Under the pieces are notes generated by a model. It was not told the DNA's origin. It worked only from the letters and a program-made list of their open reading frames with translations, and made no database searches. The position numbers and the translations under genes are program-made. This document shows, in pieces, positions 25,663-34,757 of a stretch of DNA of 64,000 nucleotides (position 1 is the first letter of the stretch; each line of letters starts with the position of its first letter). The DNA comes from Stenotrophomonas sp. MYb238 (lineage in GTDB: Bacteria; Pseudomonadota; Gammaproteobacteria; Xanthomonadales; Xanthomonadaceae): positions 1-64,000 of the forward strand of contig NZ_WIDL01000006.1 of NCBI RefSeq assembly GCF_009496535.1, read 5' to 3'.

Positions 25663-26970
25663 TCAGCCTCCCTGGCCGCTGGCGGTCTGCGGTCGCGAAC
25701 CGGCCAGGCCGTAGAAAATGATGTAGAGGTAGCACGCCACCGGCAGCGCGAAGCTCAGGTGCAGCCCGATGCGATCGGCCAGCATGCCCTGCAGCAGCGG
25801 AATCACCGCGCCGCCGACGATGGCCATGATCAGCAGGCTCGAGGCCTTGTTGGTCAGCGGCCTCAAGCGCTCGATGGCGAGCGAGAAGATGGTCGGGAAC
25901 ATGATCGAGTTGAACAGTCCCGTGGCGACGATGCCGTACATGGCGACCTTGCCGCTGGCCGCCAGGGTCACGCCCAGCAGGATCACGTTGGCCAGCGCGA
26001 AACCGGCCAGCAGGCGGCGTGGCGAGTACTGCGCCAGCAGCCACGAGCCGGCGAAACGCCCGACCATCGCGCAGCCCCAGTAGGCGGACACGTAGTTGGT
26101 GGCCTGCTGCTCGCTCATGCCGCCGATGTCCGGCAGCGCCAGGTAGTTCACCATCAGGCTGCCGATGGATACCTCGGCGCCGACATAGAAGAAGATTGCC
26201 AGCACGCCGAACAGCACGTGAGGATGCCGCAGCGCGTCCATCAGGGTGTGATGCCCGGTGTCGGCCTTTTCGGTGGCCTCGGTCAGGCTGGGCAGGCGGA
26301 ACAGGTAGACGAACACCGCCAGCAGCGCCAGCGCGATCGCCAGGCCCACGTACGGACCCTGCACCGACTGCGCCTCGGCCGCGCGGTAGGCGATCTGCTC
26401 GGCGGCCGGCAGCGCGTCGATCTGCTCGCCGCTCTTGACCGTGGTGCTGAGGATCAGGAAGCCGCCGAACAGCGGCGCCAGCGTGGTGCCCAGCGAGTTC
26501 AGCGCCTGCGCCAGGGTCAGACGGCTGGACGCGGTCTGTTCCGGCCCCAGCAGCGCCACGTAAGGATTGGCCGCCACCTGCAGCACGGTGATGCCGGTGG
26601 CCAGCACGAACAGCGACGCCAGGAACGCTTCGTACGTGCGCAGCGCCGCCGACGGCCAGAAGCCGAGCGCGCCGACGCCGGCGATCAGCAGGCCGGCGAT
26701 GATGCCTTTCTTGTAGCCAAGGTGCGCGACCAGCCGCCCCGCCGGCAGCGACATCAGGAAATACGCGCCGAAGAAGGTGAACTGCACCAGCATCGCGCGC
26801 GCGTAGTTCAACTCGAACACCGCCTTCAGGTGCGGGATCAGCACGTCGTTGAGGCTGGTCAGGAAGCCCCACATGAAGAACAGGGTGGTGGCCACCGCCA
26901 GCGCGACGCGCGGCGTGACCACGGCAGCGGACGAGGCGGGCGTTGACAGCGGTGTGGAAGGGATCGGCAT
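25663..26970 (-). CDS. FucP-type major facilitator sugar permease
   Basis: A 435-residue inner-membrane transporter with about 12 transmembrane helices. FFMWGFLTSLNDVLIPHLK in the first helix and QVAANPYVALLGPEQTASSR in the fourth-fifth region are signatures of the FucP/GluP/NagP branch, which imports fucose, glucose/galactose or N-acetylglucosamine by H+ or Na+ symport. In this operon the likely cargo is mannose released by the glycosidases. It follows the lacI-type regulator by 43 bases and precedes the fructokinase by six. No operator is seen in the 43-base gap. Confidence 0.88.
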   Translation of the reverse strand: MPIPSTPLSTPASSAAVVTPRVALAVATTLFFMWGFLTSLNDVLIPHLKAVFELNYARAMLVQFTFFGAYFLMSLPAGRLVAHLGYKKGIIAGLLIAGVGALGFWPSAALRTYEAFLASLFVLATGITVLQVAANPYVALLGPEQTASSRLTLAQALNSLGTTLAPLFGGFLILSTTVKSGEQIDALPAAEQIAYRAAEAQSVQGPYVGLAIALALLAVFVYLFRLPSLTEATEKADTGHHTLMDALRHPHVLFGVLAIFFYVGAEVSIGSLMVNYLALPDIGGMSEQQATNYVSAYWGCAMVGRFAGSWLLAQYSPRRLLAGFALANVILLGVTLAASGKVAMYGIVATGLFNSIMFPTIFSLAIERLRPLTNKASSLLIMAIVGGAVIPLLQGMLADRIGLHLSFALPVACYLYIIFYGLAGSRPQTASGQGG

Positions 26971-27013
26971 GGCGCGCCTCGGGGTGCGGTGGGGTCGGAA
27001 GAAAGAAAGGGGG

Positions 27014-28075
27014 TCAGGTCGGGCGCGCCGCGCTGCTTTCGCGGATGCGCAGCTGCACCGGGGCGACGGTGCGCATCGGCGGCGCGTCGGGGTTGTCCAG
27101 GCGCTGCAGCAGCAGGGCGGCGGCCTGGCGCCCGCGTTCGCGCGGATCGGCGATCAGCGTGGTCAGCGGCGGAACCGCCACCGAGGCCTCGGAGATGTCG
27201 TCGAAACCGGTGACGGCGAAATCGCCGCCGGGACGGATGCCGCGCGAGGTCAGGCCCAGCATCAGGCCCAGCGCGACGGTGTCGTTGTAGCAGACCGCCG
27301 CGCTCGGGCGTTCGCCATCGGCGAACAGTTCGCCGGTGCGCGCGGCCGCTTCCAGGCGGTTGGGCGCCGACTCGATCATCCATTGCGGCCGCACCGGCAG
27401 GCCCGCCTCGGCCAGCGCCTGCTGGTAGCCGGCGCGGCGCTGGTGGCAGGAGCTGGAGGCGGCGTGGCCGCCGAAGAAGGCGATGTCGCGGTGGCCGCGC
27501 TCGATCAGATGGCGGGTGGCCAGGTAGGCGCCCTGCTGGTTGTCCATGGTCAGGAAATCCCAGTCGGCGCCGGGCAGTTCGCGGTTGAACAGCAGCACGT
27601 TGGCATGCGCGCCCAGCACCTGGCGCAGCTGCGCGGCATCGCTGCCTTCGGCCGGCGACAGGATGAAGCCGGTCGGCGTGTGCTCCATCAGCGTGCTCAG
27701 CACCGCCTGCTGCCGCTCGGGCGATTCGCCGGTGCTGCCGAGCAGGGTCACGTAGCCCTTGCCGCCCAGCGCCTCGTCCACGCCGGACGCGAATTCGGCG
27801 AAGAACGGGTTGGACAGGTCGTTGATCACCAGCGCGATCGAGGAGGACGTGCGCCGCCGCAGGTTGGCGGCGGTGCGGTTGTACACGTAACGCTGCCGGC
27901 GCAGTTCGGCTTCGACCCGGGCACGGGTATCGACGTTGACCAGCGGGCTGCCGCGCAGCACCAGCGACACGGTCGCCCGCGACACGCCCACGGCCTGGGC
28001 GATGTCGGTGACGGTGACCGCGCGCTTGCCGGCCCTGCGCGCGGATTTGCCGGTGGTGGAAGTGTCGTTGCTCAT
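27014..28075 (-). CDS. LacI-family transcriptional regulator of the mannoside locus
   Basis: A 353-residue regulator: an N-terminal helix-turn-helix (VTDIAQAVGVSRATVSLVLR, residues about 21-40) with the LacI hinge (VNVDTRARVEAELRRQRYVYN), then a periplasmic-binding-protein-like sensor domain (ALVINDLSNPFFAEFASGVD). It probably represses the locus until a mannose-related sugar binds. Candidate operators with the sequence TTRRATCGATYYAA occur at the GH2, GH92 and receptor promoters, all within 8 kb, and none in its own 133-base upstream gap. It could therefore be read through from the GH92 gene, giving autoregulation by operon. The link to the operators is inferred from proximity and palindrome type. 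Confidence 0.87.
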   Translation of the reverse strand: MSNDTSTTGKSARRAGKRAVTVTDIAQAVGVSRATVSLVLRGSPLVNVDTRARVEAELRRQRYVYNRTAANLRRRTSSSIALVINDLSNPFFAEFASGVDEALGGKGYVTLLGSTGESPERQQAVLSTLMEHTPTGFILSPAEGSDAAQLRQVLGAHANVLLFNRELPGADWDFLTMDNQQGAYLATRHLIERGHRDIAFFGGHAASSSCHQRRAGYQQALAEAGLPVRPQWMIESAPNRLEAAARTGELFADGERPSAAVCYNDTVALGLMLGLTSRGIRPGGDFAVTGFDDISEASVAVPPLTTLIADPRERGRQAAALLLQRLDNPDAPPMRTVAPVQLRIRESSAARPT

Positions 28076-28208
28076 CGTCGCTCGGAGGTGGGCGGAAACG
28101 TCACAGCTTAAAAGCGGGGGATGGGGAAGTGGGAACGGGGAACCCCGCAGCGCCGCGCGTTGATCGGGAGGCGGCGGCTTCCTTTCGCGATGTCACCCGC
28201 TCGCCGGC

Positions 28209-30662
28209 TCATTCCATCGTGCTGCCGGGCGTGGCGCACCAGGAGACCGGCAGGTCGGCCACGTCCGTGCCCCAGCCCTGCTCCGGCGCCTGCCGGGTCA
28301 GCGCGTAGCGGATGGTGCCGCCCTTGCTCAGCTGCGCCCAGTCCAGCCACACCGCGCGCTGCGGCTTGCCGTCGACCTGCACGCCCTGGATGTACTGCAG
28401 GCTGCGGCCATCGGCGCCGGGAGCCTGCAGGCGCAGCGTGCGGCCGTTACCCAGCGCGATCTCGGCCCTTGCGAAGCGCGGCGCATGCAGCAGGAACTGG
28501 CCGCTGCCCGGCACCGCGGGGTACAGGCCCAGCGCGCTGAACAGGTACCACGCCGACATCGTGCCCAGGTCGTCGTTGCCGGTGACGCCGTTGGGCGCGT
28601 TGGTGAACAGCTGCTGCGCGGCGCGCACCACCGTGGCGGTCTTCCACGGCTGGCCGATCAGCGTGTACATCCACGGCGAGTGCAGGTCCGGCTCGTTGTT
28701 CGGGTTGTAGCGGTACTGGTTGTAGTAGCTGTATGGGCCGACCACCCACTCCTTGCGCGCGGCGGTCAGCGGCGCCTGCGCCAACGCGTCGTAGGCGAAG
28801 AACGCGTCCAGCCGGCGCCCGGCCTGCTCGCGGCCGTGCATCGCCGTCACCAGGCCCGGCACGTCCTGCTGCGCCAGCCACTGGTACTGCCAGGCGGTGC
28901 CTTCGTGGAAACCGTGCTGCGAACGCGGGCTGTAGTGGCCGTCGGCCGGCGTGTACCACTTGCCGTGCTCGTCGCGCGGACGCGGGAAACCGCTGAAGCC
29001 GGTCTCGGCGTCGCGCACCTGCGGGTCCCATACCTTGTGCCAGTTGCGGCCGCGCTCGCGCAGCACCGCCGCGTCGTCGGCATGGCCCAGGCCATCGGCC
29101 ATCTGCGACAGCGCGCAATCGGCCAGCGCGTACTCCAGCGTGGCCGAACCGCCGTGGTGCGGGTCCACGTCCATGCCCTTGGACGGGAACGCGCGGTCGT
29201 AGACCACGTAGCCGTCGCGCAGGTAGCTGGCGTTGCCGGAGCGGCCGGCGGCGCGCGAGTTCAGCGGCGGCATGCCGAAGGCGTTGCGGCGCAGCGCGGC
29301 CCAGGCCTCGCCCTCGCGGCCGGCCAGCGCGCCGAAGCGCCACAGGTCGACCATGAACGGCGTGACCGGGTCGCCGGTCATGATGTTGGTCTCGAAGTTG
29401 GCATAGCCCCAGCGCGGCAGCCAGCCGCCCTGTTCGTCGATCGCCAGCAGGGTGCGGCCGATGTCGCGCGCCACGTCCGGCTTGGTCAACGCCAGCCACT
29501 GGTTCTGCGCGCGGTAGGTGTCCCACAGCGAGAAGTACTCGTAGTAGGTCCAACCGTCGGCGCGGTGGATCGCGTCGTCGTAACCGCGGTAGCGGCCATC
29601 GGCGTCGTTGCCGGTCATCGGCATCAGCAGCGCGTGGTACAGCGCGGTGTACAGCACGGTGCGGTCGTCGGCGTTGCCGCCCTCGACCTGCACGCCCGCC
29701 AGTTCCCTGCGCCAGCCCTGCCGCGCCAGGTCATGCATGCGGTCGAAACCGAGCAGGGCGTCGCCGTCCATGCCGTCGGCGCGCAGGTTGTTGCGCGCGC
29801 CCTCGGCGTCGACGTGCGAGATCGCGCTGGTGGCGGTGACGGACCTGCCATCGGCCAAGTCGAAGCTCAGCCACGCGCCGTTGGGCTTGAGCTCGCCTTC
29901 CATGCTGTGGCGCGCGCCCGGCAGGCCGCCCTGCTCGCCCCAGGTGCCGAAGGCCTTGAACGGGCGGTCGAACTCGATGCGGAACCAGGTGGTGTACTGG
30001 TGGCCGCCGCAGAAGCTCTTGGTGACCAGCTTGCCTTCCACCGCGCGGTCGCCGACCACGTCGATCACGCTGCCGATCACCGAATGGCGCTCGTTGGCCT
30101 GGCCGAGGTTGACCAGCACGTGGCCTTCCGCGCTGCCGGCGCCGAAGGTGTAGCGCTCGGCGGCGGCGCGGGTACGCGCGGTGGCCTCCACGTCGATGCC
30201 GCCGTAGTCGGTCAGGCGCACCCTGTAGTAGCCGGCCTGCCCCACTTCGCCATCATGGCTGTAGGCCGAGGCGTAGCGCTTGTGGTCGAAACGCTTGGCA
30301 TCGGCGGTGTCGAAGTCGCCGCCGGGACCGATGCTGCCGGTGACCGGCAGCACCGACACCTGCCCGCCCTGCTCCCAGCAGCCGGCGCCGGACACGAACG
30401 AATGGCCGAAACCGCGGATCTTCTCGTCGTCGTAGCGCCAGCCCGAGTAGTGGCTGCCGATCGGGCTGACCTGGATCAGGCCGAACGGCGCCGACGCGCC
30501 CGGGAAGGTGTTGCCGTCGTCCTTGCTGCCGATGAAGGTGTTGACCTCGCGCTCCAGCGCGAGCGGCGCAGCCGGGAGCGACGACACGAAGGCCAGCGCC
30601 AGCAGGCAGGCGAGCCCAGCAGCTGAGCGGTGGCGGGGGGCGGGAGACGGCGATCGGCGCAT
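28209..30662 (-). CDS. GH92-family exo-alpha-mannosidase, exported
   Basis: A calcium-dependent exo-acting alpha-mannosidase of 817 residues that removes alpha-1,2, 1,3, 1,4 or 1,6 mannose; linkage cannot be read from sequence. A signal peptide (LACLLALAFVSSLPAA) precedes the GH92 N-terminal beta-sandwich (VNTFIGSKDDGNTFPGASAP; then GFGHSFVSGAGC). The (alpha/alpha)6 catalytic part has YNPNNEPDLHSPWMY at about residue 655 (acid glutamate) and GVTGNDDLGTMSAWYLFSAL at about 695 (base aspartates). The ATG at 30662 has TGAGGA upstream and starts the signal peptide; the open frame upstream of it is not protein-like. It diverges from the receptor gene and shares the operator-bearing intergenic region. 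Confidence 0.93.
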   Translation of the reverse strand: MRRSPSPAPRHRSAAGLACLLALAFVSSLPAAPLALEREVNTFIGSKDDGNTFPGASAPFGLIQVSPIGSHYSGWRYDDEKIRGFGHSFVSGAGCWEQGGQVSVLPVTGSIGPGGDFDTADAKRFDHKRYASAYSHDGEVGQAGYYRVRLTDYGGIDVEATARTRAAAERYTFGAGSAEGHVLVNLGQANERHSVIGSVIDVVGDRAVEGKLVTKSFCGGHQYTTWFRIEFDRPFKAFGTWGEQGGLPGARHSMEGELKPNGAWLSFDLADGRSVTATSAISHVDAEGARNNLRADGMDGDALLGFDRMHDLARQGWRRELAGVQVEGGNADDRTVLYTALYHALLMPMTGNDADGRYRGYDDAIHRADGWTYYEYFSLWDTYRAQNQWLALTKPDVARDIGRTLLAIDEQGGWLPRWGYANFETNIMTGDPVTPFMVDLWRFGALAGREGEAWAALRRNAFGMPPLNSRAAGRSGNASYLRDGYVVYDRAFPSKGMDVDPHHGGSATLEYALADCALSQMADGLGHADDAAVLRERGRNWHKVWDPQVRDAETGFSGFPRPRDEHGKWYTPADGHYSPRSQHGFHEGTAWQYQWLAQQDVPGLVTAMHGREQAGRRLDAFFAYDALAQAPLTAARKEWVVGPYSYYNQYRYNPNNEPDLHSPWMYTLIGQPWKTATVVRAAQQLFTNAPNGVTGNDDLGTMSAWYLFSALGLYPAVPGSGQFLLHAPRFARAEIALGNGRTLRLQAPGADGRSLQYIQGVQVDGKPQRAVWLDWAQLSKGGTIRYALTRQAPEQGWGTDVADLPVSWCATPGSTME

Positions 30663-30952
30663 GCGGTGGTTCCTCAGGGTCGATGTCGATGCGTGGATAG
30701 GGTGGTCCGGCCGGAGCCGGACCGGTGATGCCCGGCCCATCCGCGGGGGATGGGGAGAGTGCCGGGATCAGGAAACAGGTGGATGGCGCACGGCCCGCGC
30801 TGCCGGAGCCGGCTTGCAGGCGGATGGAAACCGGCGATTCGATTCGGTCATGGTTTTCTCCCCTTAGACCGGGCGACCAACCGCTGCGGACGAGGTCCGC
30901 ATCCGGGCGATCACCAGGCCTTCCATCGTTCCAAATGGAACATGCACTGAAT

Positions 30953-30966
30953 TTAGATCGATTCAA
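30953..30966. promoter_or_regulatory. predicted LacI-family operator 1 (GH92 side)
   Basis: TTAGATCGATTCAA, identical to the copy at 31355. It is the copy nearest the GH92 gene. Confidence 0.75.
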
Positions 30967-31231
30967 GTAAACCATGGCAATTCGTCCGGCTGCATTCTGC
31001 GCCGCAGCATCACGGCCGTTTCCGGCAGGCATCGGCATAGGCGGTCCATCCCCGGCGCCGAGGTACCGCCCCTCGCCGGCTAAACGTCGCCCACCGCCCG
31101 CAAGGCATGTGGGTGCAAGCCTCTTTCGAGGCCCCTGGGCACGGATCGCGACGCTTGCCGTCGGGCTCCGACTTATTGCGCAGCAACATGCGTCGACGAT
31201 GGCGCTGTGCTAAAAAATCCGCGTCATTCGT

Positions 31232-31245
31232 TTAGATCGATCCAA
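31232..31245. promoter_or_regulatory. predicted LacI-family operator 2 (receptor side)
   Basis: TTAGATCGATCCAA, one base different from the copies at 30953 and 31355. A small AT-rich run (TAAAAAATCC) lies just before it. Confidence 0.75.
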
Positions 31246-31354
31246 ATAGAGATCGACTTGCGATTGCCTGCGAACAGGGGAAACGGACCCGGTCCGTTGC
31301 TCGATCCATGCACGAAACGCCTCCGGTTCCACCGGGGTATCCGGCTTCAAAACT

Positions 31355-31368
31355 TAGATCGATTCAAG
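31355..31368. promoter_or_regulatory. predicted LacI-family operator 3 (receptor side)
   Basis: TTAGATCGATTCAA, 123 bases downstream of operator 2 (centre to centre) and about 50 bases before the receptor ATG. The spacing would allow a DNA loop between the two bound repressors. Confidence 0.75.
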
Positions 31369-31418
31369 TCCTTTCGTACCAGCGATCAGATTCCAATCCA
31401 GGAGAGGGAGAGAGTGGA

Positions 31419-34400
31419 ATGAAACAGAAATCACGCACGCACGCCCGGAGCTCGTTGTCCGGCGCCATCGCCATCGCACTGGCCGCCGCAGTCCTGCCGG
31501 CCAGCGCCTTCGCCCAGCAGGCAGCCGCGTCCTCGCCCGACGCGACCACGCTCGATGCCGTCACCGTCACCGGTTACCGCTACGCCATCGAGAAGAGCCT
31601 GCAGCAGAAACGCGACGCCAACGCGGTGGTGGAAGTCATCACCGCCGAGGACGTCGGCAAGTTCCCCGACAAGAACGTGGCCGACGCGCTGCAGCGCGTG
31701 CCGGGCGTGATCATCACCCGCAGCGGCGGCGAAGGTAAGAACGTCAGCGTGCGCGGCCTGTCCTCGGAACTGACCCTGACCGAGTTGAACGGCAACTACA
31801 TCGCCACCGCCGAATCCAACGGCGACCCGACCCGTTCGTTCAACTACACGCTGCTACCGTCGAACATGCTGGGCAGCGCCGAGCTGTTCAAGTCGCCGGA
31901 AGCGCGCATCGACGAAGGCGGCATCGGCGGCACGGTGATCCTGCACACGCGCCGTCCGCTGGACATGGAATCCAACACCGGCTTCGTCTCCGTCGAAGGC
32001 ACCTGGGCCGACACCACCCGCAAGACCGACGGCCAGCTCTCCGCCTCGTACGCCTGGCACGACAAGGACGATCGCTTCGGCGTATTCGTAGGCTATACCG
32101 ACCAGAAGCGCACCACCCGCACCATGGGCGCCAGCACCGAGAGCTGGCAATGGTATGGCCGCGACGAAGGCGGCACCGCAGTCGACGTCAACGGCAATCC
32201 CTCGGACTTCAATTCCAACTGGTGGGGCGGTACCGGCTTCTACGACCAGAGCGGCAAGTACTACACCGGCTTCATGATGCCCACCTCGGTGAACCTCGAC
32301 GTCAAGGACGAGGAACGCGAGCGCAAGGGCGGCCAGTTGACCTTCCAGTTCAAGCCGCTGGACAACCTGACCCTGACCGCGAACTACTTCCGCTTCGACC
32401 TGTCGCAGAACTCCCAGACCCACACCATCAAGGTGCCGGAATGGAACATCGCCCGCTACTGGGGAGACGGCAACTGGGCAGGCGGGCGCCTGCTCGACGG
32501 GCTGACCATGGACCCGAGCGGCACCATCGTCACCGGCGCCGACTACAGCCGGCACCCGGGCAAGACCTATTACTGCAGCGAGGGCGAAGCCGCCGCCGGT
32601 GGCATGGCGCCGGGCGGCTGGGGCTCGGACGACTGCACCGTGCCGACCCCGCAGATCACCGGCAGCTACAACCTGGAAAAGGCGCTGTCGCAGACCGCCG
32701 ACTTCTCGGCCGAATGGCAGGGCGAGTCGGTCGACATCGCCTTCAAGGGCGGGCGCACCTGGGCCAAGGGCGGCCCTTCGCTGCAGTTCTCGGTGCCGCT
32801 CAAGCCGCGCAGCCAGAACGCGGACGGTAGCTGGAACCTGGGCAACCTGGCCAGCTCCTGGAACCTGACCGGCACGCCGTCGATGGCGTTCTCGCCGGAA
32901 CTGATGCAGAACCTGAAGAACGGCATCCTGCAGGTCGACCTCGGCTCGACCGGTTCGTCGTGGACGCGCAACACCACCGAACAGAAGTACGCCCAGATCG
33001 ATACCACCTGGCACAACGACGCCGGCTTCCTCGAATCGCTGCAGTTCGGCGTCAAGTACCGCGACGGCGGCATCCACCGCAGCACCGGCAACAGCTACTG
33101 GGCCTGCCCGGGCAGCGACCCTGGCGACTACGGCAACCGCTACTGGAACGGGCGCTGCAACGACCTTGCCCAGCAGTTCTCGCCCGAGTTCCTGTACGCG
33201 ATGGGCAACCTGGCCGGCGGCATCAACGCCAGTGCGTTCCCGGCCATCAATTACCCGGCCTACATCGCCTATCTGAACAAGACCTACGGGCCGATGCAGA
33301 CCCGCAACGAGGACAACTTCGTCTACAACGTGGACGAAAAGATCTACTCCACCTACCTGCAGGCCAACTTCCGCACCGAGCGCCTGCGCGGCAATGTCGG
33401 CGTGCGCCTGGTCAGCACCCGCCAGCACGCCGATTCCACCGACAAGGTCACCTCCTACAACGACTACTTCTTCGACGACGCCAACGGCAACCCGCTGGCC
33501 TGCCAGAAGACCGACCCGGTACCCGGCAGCGCACCCGCCGATACCTATTGCGGCACCGAAGGCTACTGGAGGCTCTCGGACGACCAGCAGCGCAGCGAAT
33601 CGTTCGCGATCAGCGGCCTGGACCGCAGCTACACCGACGTGCTGCCGAGCTTCAACCTGGCCTATGACCTGAGCGAGAACCTGCTGCTGCGCGCGGCGGC
33701 CTCCAAGGTGATCGCGCGCCCGAGCTACGGCAACATCGCCTCCCCGGGCAGCCTGGAATACTTCAGCCCCGAATACGTCAACGACCGCCGCCTCACCGGC
33801 GGCGCCGGCGAACAGGGCTGGTACGGCTCGGGCAGCAACAAGAACCTGGAAGCCTACAAGGCCACCCAGTACGACATCGGCCTGGAGTGGTACTTCCACC
33901 CCGGTTCGGTGGTGGGCCTGGACCTGTTCCGCAAGGACGTCAGCAACTTCTCGGTGCCGGTGGTGCAGGACGTGACGCAAAACGTCGGCGGCCAGAACGT
34001 GGTCGTGCAGAACTACTCCACCACCGCCGGCGGCCGCGACGCAGTTTCGCAGGGTCTGGAGTTCTATGCCCAGCACACGCTGGATTTCGGCCTGGGCTTC
34101 CAAGCGAACTACACCTGGAACGACACCAACGAAGCGGCCATCACCCTGGAGGACGGCACCGAGATCGGCAAGTCGCCGCTGGTCGGCAGCGCCAAGAACC
34201 AGGCCAACTTCACCGTGTTCTATGAAGTGGAGAAGCTGCTGCTGCGCGCCTCGTGGAACCGTCGCGGCGAAGTGGTGCAGGGTCTGGTCAGCGGCCTGAA
34301 CCTCTATCAGGAGCCCTACCAGCAGATCGACCTCAACGCCGCCTACAACGTCACCCCGGCCCTCAGCCTGAGCGCCTCGGTGCTGAACCTGACCAAGGAA

Positions 34401-34499
34401 GAGACGCGCACCCACCTGGGCAACGACACCAAGGCCCGCTTCTACTCCAACAGCTATGCCGGTCGTGTCGTGTATCTCGGCCTGAACTGGAAGTTCTGA
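31419..34499 (+). CDS. TonB-dependent receptor of the mannoside locus
   Basis: A 1026-residue outer-membrane receptor of the large Xanthomonas/Caulobacter type, predicted to import manno-oligosaccharides into the periplasm with energy from TonB. The signal peptide (AIAIALAAAVLPASAFAQ) is followed by LDAVTVTGYR, a TonB-box-like segment. The plug domain contains VVEVITAEDVGKFPDKNVAD and ALQRVPGVIITRSGGEGKNV, and the 22-strand barrel ends VVYLGLNWKF. Unlike the Oar-like receptor near 4-7 kb it has no N-terminal carboxypeptidase-like domain. The ATG at 31419 is used because it starts the signal peptide and follows a purine-rich GGAGAGGGAGAGAG tract. Two predicted operators lie in its promoter region. 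Confidence 0.92.
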   Translation: MKQKSRTHARSSLSGAIAIALAAAVLPASAFAQQAAASSPDATTLDAVTVTGYRYAIEKSLQQKRDANAVVEVITAEDVGKFPDKNVADALQRVPGVIITRSGGEGKNVSVRGLSSELTLTELNGNYIATAESNGDPTRSFNYTLLPSNMLGSAELFKSPEARIDEGGIGGTVILHTRRPLDMESNTGFVSVEGTWADTTRKTDGQLSASYAWHDKDDRFGVFVGYTDQKRTTRTMGASTESWQWYGRDEGGTAVDVNGNPSDFNSNWWGGTGFYDQSGKYYTGFMMPTSVNLDVKDEERERKGGQLTFQFKPLDNLTLTANYFRFDLSQNSQTHTIKVPEWNIARYWGDGNWAGGRLLDGLTMDPSGTIVTGADYSRHPGKTYYCSEGEAAAGGMAPGGWGSDDCTVPTPQITGSYNLEKALSQTADFSAEWQGESVDIAFKGGRTWAKGGPSLQFSVPLKPRSQNADGSWNLGNLASSWNLTGTPSMAFSPELMQNLKNGILQVDLGSTGSSWTRNTTEQKYAQIDTTWHNDAGFLESLQFGVKYRDGGIHRSTGNSYWACPGSDPGDYGNRYWNGRCNDLAQQFSPEFLYAMGNLAGGINASAFPAINYPAYIAYLNKTYGPMQTRNEDNFVYNVDEKIYSTYLQANFRTERLRGNVGVRLVSTRQHADSTDKVTSYNDYFFDDANGNPLACQKTDPVPGSAPADTYCGTEGYWRLSDDQQRSESFAISGLDRSYTDVLPSFNLAYDLSENLLLRAAASKVIARPSYGNIASPGSLEYFSPEYVNDRRLTGGAGEQGWYGSGSNKNLEAYKATQYDIGLEWYFHPGSVVGLDLFRKDVSNFSVPVVQDVTQNVGGQNVVVQNYSTTAGGRDAVSQGLEFYAQHTLDFGLGFQANYTWNDTNEAAITLEDGTEIGKSPLVGSAKNQANFTVFYEVEKLLLRASWNRRGEVVQGLVSGLNLYQEPYQQIDLNAAYNVTPALSLSASVLNLTKEETRTHLGNDTKARFYSNSYAGRVVYLGLNWKF

Positions 34500-34626
34500 T
34501 CCCTGCCCTTCGGTGCAGTCCACGACGACAGCCGCGCTGGTACAGGCGGCTGTCGCCGTTTGCGCGGAGTTGGCTTCGTAGATGCGGGGGCCTGCTCAGC
34601 ATGGATCTCACCGGAAACGCACACCC

Positions 34627-34699
34627 GTAGGAGCGCACTTCAGTGCGCGATGGGGCATTACTTGGGAGGCCACAATCGCGCACTGAAGTGCGCTCCTAC
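34627..34699. repeat. REP-like palindrome
   Basis: GTAGGAGCGCACTTCAGTGC at the left is the inverted copy of the right end (GCACTGAAGTGCGCTCCTAC), around a 30-base centre beginning GATGGGGCATTAC. It lies in the spacer between the receptor and the glutathione S-transferase gene. Confidence 0.8.
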
Positions 34700-34757
34700 A
34701 GTGCACCCCTGCACGTGCCTCATGCGGCGCCTCTCCCATCCACCGTACCCGCACACC

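Larger units (their letters stand above)
30663..31418. promoter_or_regulatory. divergent control region of the mannoside locus
   Basis: About 750 bases between the GH92 gene (minus) and the receptor gene (plus) hold no supported gene but three copies of the LacI-type palindrome. GTTCCAAATGGAAC (30928-30941) is a separate small palindrome 11 bases from the first operator. Both leaders are long: the nearest operator is about 290 bases from the GH92 start and about 50 bases from the receptor start. Confidence 0.7.
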
